NCBI GenBank assembly: GCA_003586115.2
Contig: QVOM02000073.1
Span: forward strand, 61,427,512 to 61,491,511
DNA: 64,000 nucleotides
Direction: 5' to 3'
Source of the DNA: Salvator merianae
Lineage: Eukaryota; Chordata; Lepidosauria; Squamata; Teiidae
Positions 32,561-42,490 of the stretch are shown piece by piece; positions within the stretch are counted from its first letter, which is position 1, and every line of letters begins with the position of its first letter. The translations under genes and the position numbers were made by a program. Under the pieces are notes generated by a model that saw only the letters and a list, made by a program, of their open reading frames with translations, did no database searches and was not told the DNA's origin.

Positions 32561-33592
32561 TGATCCTATCTCTTATTTTATCTGGATCACATACTTGAAA
32601 AGCTGGGAAGAGATCTGTGTTGAGATGACCATAGAGTGGATCATGTGATAGACCACAATTCTGCCTATCCTAGCCATATGAATGGCAGTTCTGTTAATGG
32701 TAGTGGACAAAGTCATACCACCAAAAATCATTGGACCCAGTTCAGAATTGCTCCTTAGGTTCTCTGTTAGATGAAGTGATTAAAAAGAGAGACTTACTAT
32801 ACCTTTAGCCCTCCACCCCCAGTCAGCTGGCAGCTGAAATTTATTGTCTTGTGAACTTAAGCAATGATACTGAAAGGCAAGTGAAATAAATACCTTCTTC
32901 CTGAAAAATAACTCATCTGTCTTCATAAATGTACAGCACTGAGCCCATTGCCTTGCTAGAGCTAAACAGGTCTAGGTCAGCTCTTGGGTACTCTATGGAA
33001 ATCAAAAAGTAGAACAGAAATGCAAAACAGTAGAAATAATTTATATCTTTTTCTTTTACAGATTCTAAGGCTGTATGCATGTAGTTCCCAATCCAAGACT
33101 CATGCTTGTTTGGATTTTGTGAGGGGATGGGATCATGTTCCATCAGATCGTATAATATGACACAGAAAAGGCATCCCTGTGCAAGATAATAGGTTGTCTT
33201 TTAGAATTTTGTTTGACAATTGCAATTTTATATCTTAGCAAATCATCTGTCTAGATATCTTCCTTTCTCATTTTGCATTGACTAAATCCCATATTGAGTT
33301 AGCCTCTAAAATGTAGCTGAAAAGCGTATTTGCACTTTTAGGAAGTAATTGCATCCAAAGAACACATCTTGAGAGGAAACAAATATTTTTGCAGATTTTC
33401 TTAGCCTGCAGACCTTACTTACATGTTATTGCAAGCTCTTAAAAAGAAAGAATGATCGTAAACTCTGGCAGTTTTAGCTGGGCAAATACTGCTGCTGTAA
33501 TATTTAAAAGCAGCACTTGTGTGGAAAAATATAGGAAACACATGTTTTTCCAGATGGTCCCCTTAGAATTTGATTTACAAAAATAGAGATTA
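32561..33592. other. No recognisable feature
   Basis: AT-rich sequence with short frames only. Confidence 0.45.
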
Positions 33593-33990
33593 AGGTTGCA
33601 TCTACACCATGGTGGATTGTAGCGTCTTACTGGCAGGGCCCTTGCTCCCACTCTAGGGAGCAAAGTGAACGGTGTCTTTACACCACATGCCTCATTCCTC
33701 ACTCTCCTTGAAGCTAGAGAATGAAAGTTCCCCAGTTGTAGCATGGCAAGAACCTTCCATCATACTGGAAATGGCCCTAGATATCAGCCATTTCTGGTGC
33801 GTTAGAAAATTTCAGCACCAGTGTTGTTCCTGTTGAGTAACTACACAGAGAACCTGAGGGCAGCAAGTGCCCTCAGAGGACTTTTCCTACTCTGTGGGAT
33901 CCTTCTGGCCTTAAAGTGCCCTTGGCAGAGTGTTGTAGACCTGAGGGCACTGCTGGTGTGCAGATGCCATGCCTTTTGGGCCCCCACCAT
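33593..33990 (+). mobile_element. Family A-like MITE related to the copy at 9028
   Basis: CTCCTTGAAGCTAGAGAATGAAAGTTCCCCAG is nearly the same as at 9160-9195, and AGTGCCCTCAGAGGA matches AGTGCTCTCAGAGTC further in. GCTCCCACTCTAGGGAGC forms a small hairpin. The ends are poorly defined. Confidence 0.4.
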
Positions 33991-34734
33991 GTGCTTTTTG
34001 TCACCTGTGTGGCTACAGCATAAGATGCTAGGGTGTTTTATCGGCTTCTAGAATGTCAGAATTCTTTTCAGGCCATGGTTATAAAAGTAAGCATTCAAGA
34101 TTCTCAGACTGAGAGCTCCTGTGAACATGGCTGTCTGATCGGCTAGGTATGCTATTCCAGTTATAATGCTAAACTGCTGAAAAACCAGGGCCCCATTGTA
34201 TTAATGGAGATGTGCACAATGGCACTGGGTATTCCAGCTGAGGAGGGGCATGGGAAAGGAGCCCTGCCTTTGATCTCATTCATTATCAATATGTGGTTCA
34301 GAAAGATCAAAGGTGAGGCTGTAAGCTGAATTCTTCCTTTCCATCTCCTTCCTACCAGTTGTGCTATAATGTGGTTCTAAGGACAGGATAATGCACAGAT
34401 GGCATATTGCCTTACGCTGTGTCACAAAGTTACTCAAAAGCATGCAGAACGTGTTATTCCCCCTGGAACTGTGCTATATAGTTTGCCACTCACCAACACT
34501 CCCTAGTCAGTGGCAGAGGAGACAGTCTGCCGCTTTGGCAAGAATAAAGTGAAACTGTACCCTCCAGCCATTTTACAAAGCTAAGTGGAGCGGCAGCCAA
34601 GATTAGCTCAGGATTTGGGTGGTAATGGCCATTAGCCTGAATAGTTTTAACAAGGGGTCAGACAGGTATATCAATGATTACTGAAACTAATGAATAGGTG
34701 CCATGTCTGGGTTGGAGAGACAGGCAGGATGCTT
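33991..34734. other. No recognisable feature
   Basis: Mixed composition without repeat ends or domains. Confidence 0.4.
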
Positions 34735-34790
34735 CTTATTGTTACCCATCCTGGGACCTTTTGGTGAAGGTGGGACATACATTCTTAAAA

Positions 34791-34825
<35 letters not shown>

Positions 34826-34827
34826 AT
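34735..34827 (+). mobile_element. L2 LINE 3' end with (AAAT)n tail
   Basis: TTACCCATCCTGGGACCTTTTGGTGAAGG followed by an (AAAT)n run at about 34788-34827. It is the same terminal sequence as the L2 copies at 19840 and 23720. Confidence 0.75.
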
Positions 34828-34874
34828 GCCATTTGCATGTGAAGGTTTTGCCTTTGTCTTCTGCTTGACAGTGT

Positions 34875-34975
34875 CCAGCAGCAATGGGTGGACCAATGTG
34901 TGAGACAGGATGATGGACTAGATGGGCTGTGGTCTGATCCAGCAGGGTTCCTCTTATGCTTTTATTTCTTATCAG
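34875..34975 (+). mobile_element. CR1-type LINE 3' end
   Basis: GATGGACTAGATGGGCTGTGG then TCTGATCCAGCAGGGTTCCTCTTATGCTTTTAT. The GACTAGATGG, CTGATCCAGCAGGG and CTTATG blocks are the 3' end of the CR1/L3 group. It lies just downstream of the L2 tail. Confidence 0.65.
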
Positions 34976-35877
34976 TATGGCCAGTACTCCACCACACCTG
35001 GTGGCCCAGACCTTGAACTCTCTTCTTTTTCTCCATCTTGCAATTTAACCAAGCCTAACTAGAACCTATAAACACCTATGCAACTGATAGAAAAAGGAAA
35101 TTACCTTAAGGGGAGCAAAAAAATAAGCAGAGTATAGACGTGCACATGGCTGAAAAGCAATCAATAAATCAAGCAGAGCATCAGAGTACAGTCTGATAAT
35201 TGCTGTCACAGAAACGGGATCCACGTGGTGCTTTTATAACACTGTGAATCCACCATGAGATGGCAGGATCCACACAACCTGCTTCTTCATTGTCCATTTG
35301 GTACGCTGGATGAGTGCAGCATCCACGTGGACCCACACCAGTCCCACCTTCATGCTGCCCAAAGCACCCCTTAGGGCACTTGAACAGCAGAGCTGGAGGA
35401 AGAACCTCATTAGCCCTGCTGCCGCTATGCCACTTCCACTCGAGGAGACTTAGCTGTTTGAGCTATCAAGATGAAAGCTGCAGATTCCCTGGCTTTGATC
35501 TTGATAGCTGAGAGGGGGAAGACTGCCCCTGGCCATCATGCCAACTGCATTCATGACTGCTGTGGGCAGTGGGCAGCATGCAGACTGACCTCTGGATCTT
35601 TCCACAATTTAGAGACCAGAAAAAGGTAAACTCATCAAGGCAGACATGATAGTTGCACTCATATTGGGAAATTTTATCAAGAAATACTAACAGCAATCTC
35701 AAGCCTGAAATCATTGGCCGAGAGTGCCCTCTTGAACTTTCTTATACTATGAATATAGGTAGATATTCCAACAGAGTGACCCACGCACCTAACTGCGATT
35801 AGATAATAGAGCACAAATTACATTACAGGCATGGAATTCCAGATACTGTGACAAAGATGTCTGTAGTATTACCTTGA
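34976..35877. other. No recognisable feature
   Basis: Frames at 35314-35714 lack motifs. GATGAGTGCAGCATCCACGTGGA at about 35310 also occurs near 50884, so an unnamed low-copy repeat is likely here. Confidence 0.35.
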
Positions 35878-35983
35878 GGTAAATCTGCACTGGCTGGTAT
35901 ACCAGACCACCAAGTTTATTAGGAGCCTTGGAACCTCCTAATACACTTGCTGGGCCAGAATACTGGCCAGTGCAGAGTTGCCC
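35878..35983. mobile_element. 106-bp foldback MITE
   Basis: The left half GGTAAATCTGCACTGGCTGG and the inverted right half GGGCAACTCTGCACTGGCC pair over nearly the whole element, down to TTAGGAG/CTCCTAA at the centre. The TCTGCACT core links it to the family A foldback at 39164. Flanks TGA and TAG do not form a clear duplication. Confidence 0.65.
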
Positions 35984-36479
35984 TAGAATTTTTACATGGA
36001 TTTTAAAAGTTAATCACAAACGGTGACTATACTTAACTTTTAGAAAATCGTAGGAGAAAATTTTCAGTGGCTGGGGAGGTCCTGAGAAATTCCGAGCAGT
36101 TCCTCTTTCAGTGTGTATTTGCAAGGACTCAAACCACTGAGTTTGCTGCAAGAAACCCTGGTATAACTCTAGTACCCTGTAGTGCTTTAATTATAAAGGG
36201 CAAAGGACTCAGTGGAAAATTATGCTGCTAATCTTTGCTCGCTTGTATTGGCCTGTTCTAACTCTTCTGTTCTGTCTGTTGAGGCACATAAACATGCCGT
36301 GGATTAGACCCGTCTATAGCTTGTACCTTGATTAGATTATAGGAATTATTTATCTCTTACACAGCTGAAATGTCCATTTAGACCTGACATTTGAGAATTA
36401 TGACCAACCTATGCTGCTCCAGACATCCTGTGAAAATCATGCAATTTAGCGATTTTCTAGAGTAAAGGTCGTCCAAAAT

Positions 36480-36860
36480 AATATCTTGTTGCCCAGACAA
36501 CTGGGCAACAGTGAAGGCAAGTGCCTGATGCGATGCACACATCCAGGTATTTTGACAGCACGAAATACTCAGAAATGTATGCATGCTGGTCTCCACACAT
36601 GCACAGTGGCCATTTTCGTGTCAGATTCGGCCATGCATGTGTGCAGGGAGGCATTTTATTCAGCAGGACCATGCTGCCGAGCTTCCAGACAGGTAGGTTG
36701 TAGCACTATTTTGGGAAAACCAGAACTGAGAGTTGGGTAAGGTGAGATTTTACCCTTATAGCACACGGTTATGTTGGGGTTGCCACAAATACATGAGGCA
36801 ATCCTAGTATAGCCACAACATAAAACTGCTTTTTAACCCCTGTCTGGACCACCTCTACAT
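36480..36860 (+). mobile_element. Family B MITE
   Basis: It contains CAGACAGGTAGGTTGTAGCACTATTTTGGGAAAACCAG (36686-36723), the family B hairpin left arm, then ACATGAGGCAATCCTAGTATAG and the end CCTGTCTGGACCACC. The left boundary is uncertain; a hairpin TTGCCCAGACAACTGGGCAA lies at 36489-36508. The right hairpin arm is degraded. Confidence 0.5.
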
Positions 36861-36879
36861 TCTTTCTGTGGGTATAATA

Positions 36880-36985
36880 ATATCTTGGTGTTTACCCAGC
36901 ATTTTTCATAAGTGCTCAATGCTCTTCATATGTATCATCCCACAACTCTTTATAACAGCCCTGGAAGGCAGCCTTCTCCAATCTG
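36880..36985 (-). mobile_element. Old LINE/SINE tail fragment
   Basis: TTACCCAGCATTTTTCATAAGTGCTCAATGC and ATCATCCCACAACTCTTTATAACAGCCCTGGAAGGCAG resemble the common tail repeat at 32441. The family is uncertain. Confidence 0.3.
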
Positions 36986-38511
36986 GTGCCCTTCATTTCT
37001 TTACCAGCATGACAAATTGCAGAATGCAGTTGTAAGTTACACTTATATACAATAGTATAATAATATAAATGCATAATATGATGGAACTATGTAACATTAT
37101 AAAGTGATTTGCCCTTCTGCTAAAATGGGTGGGACTGAGAGGGGGAATCTGAGGTTGAAGCTGAGAATCATAACCTCCCTAAGGCCACCCAATATAAGGT
37201 TCCCATTTCATAGTTCATAGACCATGTACTGATCTATTTTGCTACTCCAGAATAATAGGGCTGCCATTGGGAAAGACTGGCTTTCCACCATTCAGTCACC
37301 ACTTATAACTGGCTGGCTGGTCTATGTGTTTCTGATTTGGCCAGCTACTGAGCTCCATGTTTATTTACTATTACACTCTATGTATGCTTTCAGTCACAGT
37401 ATGCATTGGATGGGAGACTTCTTGCTCTGTTTCCTTCAGGCCCATTCCACCCTAGCTACACCCCTGTACACTATGTCTATACACTTCCTAAAATAACTGT
37501 TTTACAGTTAATTTCTACAATTTACCCAATATCATATGTTATCCCGGAAAAGACAGTTCAGTTTTCTGCCTCACATTAAATTTTTCTAAAATGTTTTACA
37601 GATTCCTTCCTTAATTTAGGTTTTCCACCTTGGGAGAAGTTCAAATAGAATGTAAGATGGGTAAAGATGTGCTGTGCTGAGGTATCTGGAGACAGTTATG
37701 TGACCCGTCCTTACCAGGAAGACAAATGGTTGATTAGTTTTTTCCTAATCTAGCCACTTTGGGAAAAATTGTTTTGTTCTCATCCTGTTTGAAAGAATTT
37801 CAAAATTGCTTCAGTCTAGACTGCACCAAGATAAATTACAAATCTAAAGTGCTGCTATAAACCTCAGGGGAGAAGAGATTATTTGAACAAAAGGAATCAC
37901 ATTTATAACAAACACATGTAATCTTTCATCATAGATCATGATTCTTCTGTAGGGTGATTTTTACATGCGATGCAAATTGCAGATTCCCTTATTTAGTGTG
38001 AAGCTGCCTTACTCAAGAAGACCACATTATGTTAAGATATTGCTAACAATGGAAACCCAGTAGTTCAGGGATGCAGGCAATTGTGTGGCTTCCCCTAATG
38101 CAATTTAAACACGGTGATGACTTTTGGAAGTATAACCACCATACTATGCAAGGAATGATTGTATACACTTCTTGATATCCTTGTTCCTGCTTCCTCAACC
38201 CAGATTCTGACCGTTACTAGTGGGGCAAATATGGCACATTGAAATGGTGCCGTTTGACTAAAAGTGCATCCTATCAGTGGAGGTCCACAGTCCTAAATCT
38301 GTGAAGGTTTTTTTATGCATAGAGAGGGAGGAAGAGAGTGGGCAGAGAAGGTAATAAAGTGTGTAACAAATATATAGATAGGGCTGGCTTATGCAGTGGG
38401 TCAGAGAACAAACCCTTTGAAAAATCTCAATAAAAGCCAATATTGTGATTTATTTTTTTTTGTCCCTAATGATTTTGTTTGGAATTGCTGTAGTCATGAC
38501 AGGGGCAGAGC
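36986..38511. other. No recognisable feature
   Basis: GCCTTCTCCAATCTGGTGCCC at its start resembles a hAT-like MITE end; otherwise unassigned AT-rich sequence with short frames. Confidence 0.4.
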
Positions 38512-38629
38512 TTAAGCTACTTTCACACGTAGCAAAAAAGCAGCTCAAAAGCACCTTAAAGACAGTAGCATGTGGCACTTCTGTTCTCTTCCCACCCAAT
38601 CCATGTTGTTTATCCTAGAATGTTCATTG

Positions 38630-38875
38630 TTATCTAAGTCAACTATCAAAGAATTCCACACTGGAGAATTGGAAAAAGGTGATAAAAGTTATGAAGGAAA
38701 GAAGAGGGGATGACGTTCAACAAGGAATTGTACAAATAATCTCCAAATTGACACGTGTGGGTAATTGACATTAAAGGCTAACCCAGTGTTGCGAGGGAGG
38801 GGGGAGAAAAAAAATAATGATGTGATATGGATATGTAATTTAAAATAAAGTTAAAATTTTAAAAAAGAAAAAAAA
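38630..38875 (+). mobile_element. L1-type LINE 3' tail inserted in a MITE
   Basis: The segment interrupts the family C sequence between AGAATGTTCATTG (38617-38629) and AGAATTTTCTTG (38876-38887), an imperfect 12-13-bp duplication of the target. It ends in AATAAAG, T-rich sequence and an A-rich tail. These are the marks of target-primed retrotransposition; the L1 assignment rests on the duplication length and A-tail, since no coding sequence is left. Confidence 0.6.
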
Positions 38876-38968
38876 AGAATTTTCTTGAGAGAAGGAGGGG
38901 CAGAATGATATGGGAACAACCGCACCTGCCAACCGTAGCTACGCCTCATCTAAGCTACTTCAGAGAGC

Positions 38969-39035
38969 CTTCCTTCCTTCCTTCCTTCCTTCCTTCCTTC
39001 CTTCCTTCCTTCCTTCCTTCCTTCCTTCCTTCCTT
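38969..39035. repeat. (CCTT)n microsatellite
   Basis: About 16 uninterrupted CCTT units in the right part of the family C element; the other copies have a T-run at the same place (61772-61790). Confidence 0.9.
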
Positions 39036-39052
39036 GTATGAATGCAGCCTTA

Positions 39053-39747
39053 GGCTATTTCCACACTTGCAGGAGCTGCACTGCTTTAACTGGACCTTCT
39101 CTGACTGGAACGGATCCCTGTTGGAGCAGTCCAGCTATCCTGGAACAAGCCCATCCACACTTAGGCCCTTTCTGCACTTGGCTTTATTCTGGATTATATC
39201 CAAGAATAGAGGCCTGCTATTCACATGCTAGTGCAGATTACAGCAGGCCCTGAGTGGGGCCTGCCATAGTTTACACTAGCATGCAGATGGCAGGTCCCTA
39301 TTCCAGGATATAATCTAGAATAAGACCAAGTGCAGAAAGGGCCATACACTTGGATGACCTGTTCTGAGATAGACCCAGTGATACAACAAACTTCAGAGCC
39401 TACTGTGAGGGCTCCAACAGCCAGGAACAAAACTTCCAGGCCTTGGAGCCTCAGGGGGACTCATTTCAGCAATGTATTTTGGTGCACCACCAAAATGGAT
39501 CCCCCTGCTAAATCAGAACAGGGAGGCATGTGCCCTTCCTCATGCCTCTCTGGACCATTGGTCCAAGTCCTGGTCTAGACAGACATTTTGGCAGTCTAGA
39601 CAAGGCTACACTGTGTCCAGTGCAGAGACAGTGTACTAGTAGGGGGCATGACCTCTCTCTTCCGCTTCAGAGTGTGGAAGAGAGATGCTCAGAAGTGGAC
39701 TAGGGCTTGTGCTGAACCACTATACTGGCCAGCGCAGAAAGGCCCTT
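39053..39747. mobile_element. Family A-like element hosting a foldback MITE
   Basis: Left GGCTATTTCCACACTTGC follows the TTA at 39050; right end CAGCGCAGAAAGGCCC at about 39747. The interior TTGGTGCACCACCAAAATGGATCCCC (39479-39504) is an internal hairpin shared with the long copies at 29860, 42009 and 59100. The 180-bp foldback at 39164 sits inside. Boundaries are inferred from the ends only. Confidence 0.4.
39164..39343. mobile_element. 180-bp near-perfect foldback MITE
   Basis: GGCCCTTTCTGCACTTGGCTTTATTCTGGATTATATCC at the left pairs with the inverted right end (two mismatches over that span), and pairing continues to the centre at about 39255. It is flanked by TTA (39161-39163) and ATA. 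The copy at 62290-62450 keeps only the right half. The transcript would fold into one long hairpin. Confidence 0.8.
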
Positions 39748-40588
39748 TTTCTCATACAGCGGAGCTGCGCAATTTTGTGCAACACAGTCCACAGTGACAC
39801 AGAACTACCCATTCCAAAAGCACTGCATTTCAGGAAGCCAGAGGGTTGTTGCTGAAATGGCACATATCTAGACTCTTGCATTTCCGTTCCACAATTTGAA
39901 ACTACCGGATGACTCAGAAGTCTCCACCAGAATACTCTCAATGACTTAAGTACACAGTTTGTGGCCACAGTTAGATGGGAACTGTGTGGAAACAGGTACC
40001 GAGAAGCATGAGGTTTTGCTTTGCACCACATCACAAGCTGACAGTGCACACCATGGCACCTGAGAAGAGATGCTCCAGGGGCTAAGAATACTCTAGCTTT
40101 TAAAAAGGCATTGGCAGGTCCAGAGGAGTCCTAGGACAATAGCTGAACTGTGGTCCTTACTGCACTGGGAACTGGAGCGGAGGTCAAGATGAGCCCTGCC
40201 ACAGGGGCAGTCTGAAATAAACCCTGGTATGGAAGCTAGGCTGTGGAGGTGTATGTGTGTGTGGGGGGGGAGTAGGACAAGCACAGTTGCGTCAGCAGAT
40301 CCAGAACCTCTGCCTGCTTTTTCATCTACTTCCACTCTGCATTGACATCCTCCTAATGGTCATGTTAATGCAAATTTGAATTCGGGGGGCGGGTAGGGAA
40401 CTTATAAGATTCATAGTTAAGGAACAGGTATTTTGCTTCTCCCCCACACTAAATATCTTTTTTACTTTTTGACCATTTGTATTATCTCATGATAACATTC
40501 ATATCCATTACACAATTCAGTTTTCCCTTCTCCCCTCCTGCACTGCACATTTTTATGTGCCTTATGGTGGCAAGATGCTTATCACTGT
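39748..40588. other. No recognisable feature
   Basis: The 109-codon frame at 39720-40049 (minus) starts in the adjacent repeat and has no domain. Confidence 0.4.
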
Positions 40589-41030
40589 GTGTGTTGTTTC
40601 TACTATCTGGAACGCAGCCTGACCGATGCCAGCTTGTTAACTACATCTAGATGGCCCAAAATTTCCTTTCATTGTATTGTTTATAATTTCAGCCAAATCT
40701 TCAGTGCTGCCAGAATGAGTAGAAGATGGAAATCCATTTCTCACTTCTATAGCCATATCTGCCCTTCCGTGTACATAATAATATACCTTATCTGTTCCGA
40801 ATCTGAACGTACGTCTGAAATGAGCCTGAGTCTTCAAAGAGACAAGAATGACAGCTATCGCGGCTCTCCAGGATTTAGATGGTATATACACTACAAAGAC
40901 AAATGCCTTCAAATTGCTTCAGAATTTCACCTCTTCGTCGTTGTCACTCTCTCTCAAAGTCATCTGCTATCAAACTAGTGGAGCAGCCTCATCAGCTAAG
41001 CAGCATAAATTTAAATCCTGCAGGCTTTGA
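40589..41030. other. Unexplained segment open on both strands; candidate conserved element
   Basis: A 129-codon frame on the plus strand (40589-40978) overlaps a 91-codon frame on the minus strand (40637-40912). Neither shows a domain, signal peptide or membrane segment I recognise. The segment contains several CpG sites (GAACGTACGTC, TATCGCGG), is free of low complexity, and has no family A, B or C ends, although CATCTAGATGG near 40649 and TTTAGATGG near 40877 recall family B ends. It could be an exon, a conserved enhancer or an unknown repeat; I do not assign a function. Confidence 0.3.
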
Positions 41031-41654
41031 AGTTTGAAATGAGGACAGTTGTTTTTGTTTGTGGTGTGTCTTATCGCTCCAGTGCAGCCTTTCTTGTCTC
41101 CATAAGGGCCGTCTTCTCAACCTAACCTAGTTGCTCTGTCCTAGCAGGCCTTGCTGCCAGGGACCATAGTGCTGCCAGAGAGCACTGATAAGGATGATGG
41201 ATGAGGAGGACACTGGCTCCACTATGGCCCAATGGCTTCCTGGGAGCTTGAGACAGTCTCGCTGTTCCAAAGCCCACTGGAATGCTTGTTTAGACGCTGG
41301 TGAGCAGCACTAAGAGGGGAGGGGTGTGGATAGAAAGATGCATCTCCCGCTCCTCTACAGATGAAACCCAGATGGAGCTTCAGCCCAACATTTGATTGTA
41401 GATTTCAGCACTCTTCTACTGCAGTGATTTGCTCAGATGTTGACAAGGTGCCCTTTCAGCATGGTAACCCATTATTTGGCAGTGCTGCTCTTCCTGCCTA
41501 ATAGTACTGTCTGCGTCTTGGCTGTTTTCCTACATACCATGTAGCGAAACACACATACATTTCCAATCTGGTGCAGTTTGCTGCAGCTTTATTTCTGATG
41601 TCTGTTTCAATCAGCTCTCCACAGGCTGAGTGATCTGGTAGAAAAACAACTCTA
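41031..41654. other. No recognisable feature
   Basis: Mixed composition, short frames only. Confidence 0.4.
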
Positions 41655-41867
41655 AGACTGCATCTGCACACAAGAAAAAAGCTGTTTGAAAGTGATTTAG
41701 AGGTGGTAGAATGCAGACACTAGTTTCCGATCCCACCTCTAAACCACATGAGAAGCCTTTGAAAGTGTGTTTTCTGACCTTTAATGTGGATTGGAGGCAC
41801 TAGAATGCAGCTGCTACCCCCTCTAACCCACTTTCAAGCCACCTTTTTTTTTTTACTGTATGTTACT
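41655..41867. mobile_element. Family C-like MITE fragment
   Basis: AAGACTGCATCTGCACACAAG at the left resembles the C end. GACCTTTAATGTGGATTGGAGGCACTAGAATGCAG matches the interior at 4518-4545 (GGCCTTTAATGTGGATTAGAAGCAGGA). A T-run replaces the right end. Confidence 0.5.
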
Positions 41868-42008
41868 TTTAAATGGATCAACAGAAAAACAGGAAGATTG
41901 ATAGACATAGGCATTTTTGATATGTATAGATTAGAAATATTATAGCAGTCAGACTCAGTTAATTGTAATTAGGAACTTAAGAAGTTGCTTTATGCTGAAC
42001 AGACCCTT

Positions 42009-42490
42009 GGTCACTTTCTGCACTTATGCACAGTGTTCCAGAGCAGGGTGGCCTGCTCTGTCCTGAAACAAGCAACCAGTCCCAATCTGGGATGGTTTGC
42101 TGGTGGGATGGAACAGGCCTGTGCACATTCAGATGGCCCATCCTGCTGTAGCCCACACTGCTACCTTTGGAGAGCTCTCAGAGATAGTGGCGACTGCTGA
42201 AGGCCAGGAATGAAAGTTCCCAGCTCTTGGAGTTTCTGGCCTGGCTGGTTCTGCGGCAGACCCACTTCTGGTGGTGCTTCCTGGAGCACTGCCAAAGAGG
42301 GTCTACTACACTTGCACTGAACCTGTTGTAGACCTCTTTAGAGAGATCTACACCTATACTGGCGTCCTAGCCCAGTCCATGGTTTTTGCAATGCAAGTGA
42401 AGCATGACAGGGGGGCAGGGCTTGGCCTAGTCCATACTAATTGTGCAAACTGCTGCTCTTGTTCTGGAATTTGGTCTGGAATAAGGAGTA
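42009..42490 (+). mobile_element. Family A-like MITE, long form, 9-bp hairpin
   Basis: Left GGTCACTTTCTGCACTTATG is followed by a perfect hairpin, CAGAGCAGG (42039-42047) and CCTGCTCTG (42052-42060), loop GTGG. The interior GATGGCCCATC and a GGAGTTTCTGG ... TGGTGCTTCC block are shared with the copies at 29860 and 39053. The right end is approximate. Confidence 0.45.

Larger units (their letters stand above)
38515..39049. mobile_element. Family C MITE, TTA duplication, split by an L1-like insertion
   Basis: TTA flanks both sides (38512-38514 and 39050-39052). The right end AATGCAGCC is the family end inverted; the left AGCTACTTTCACACG is degraded. Interior AAAGCACCTTAAAGACAGTAGCATGTGGCAC matches the copies at 23395 and 61600. 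It carries an L1-like insertion at 38630-38875 and a (CCTT)n expansion near the right end. Confidence 0.65.
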
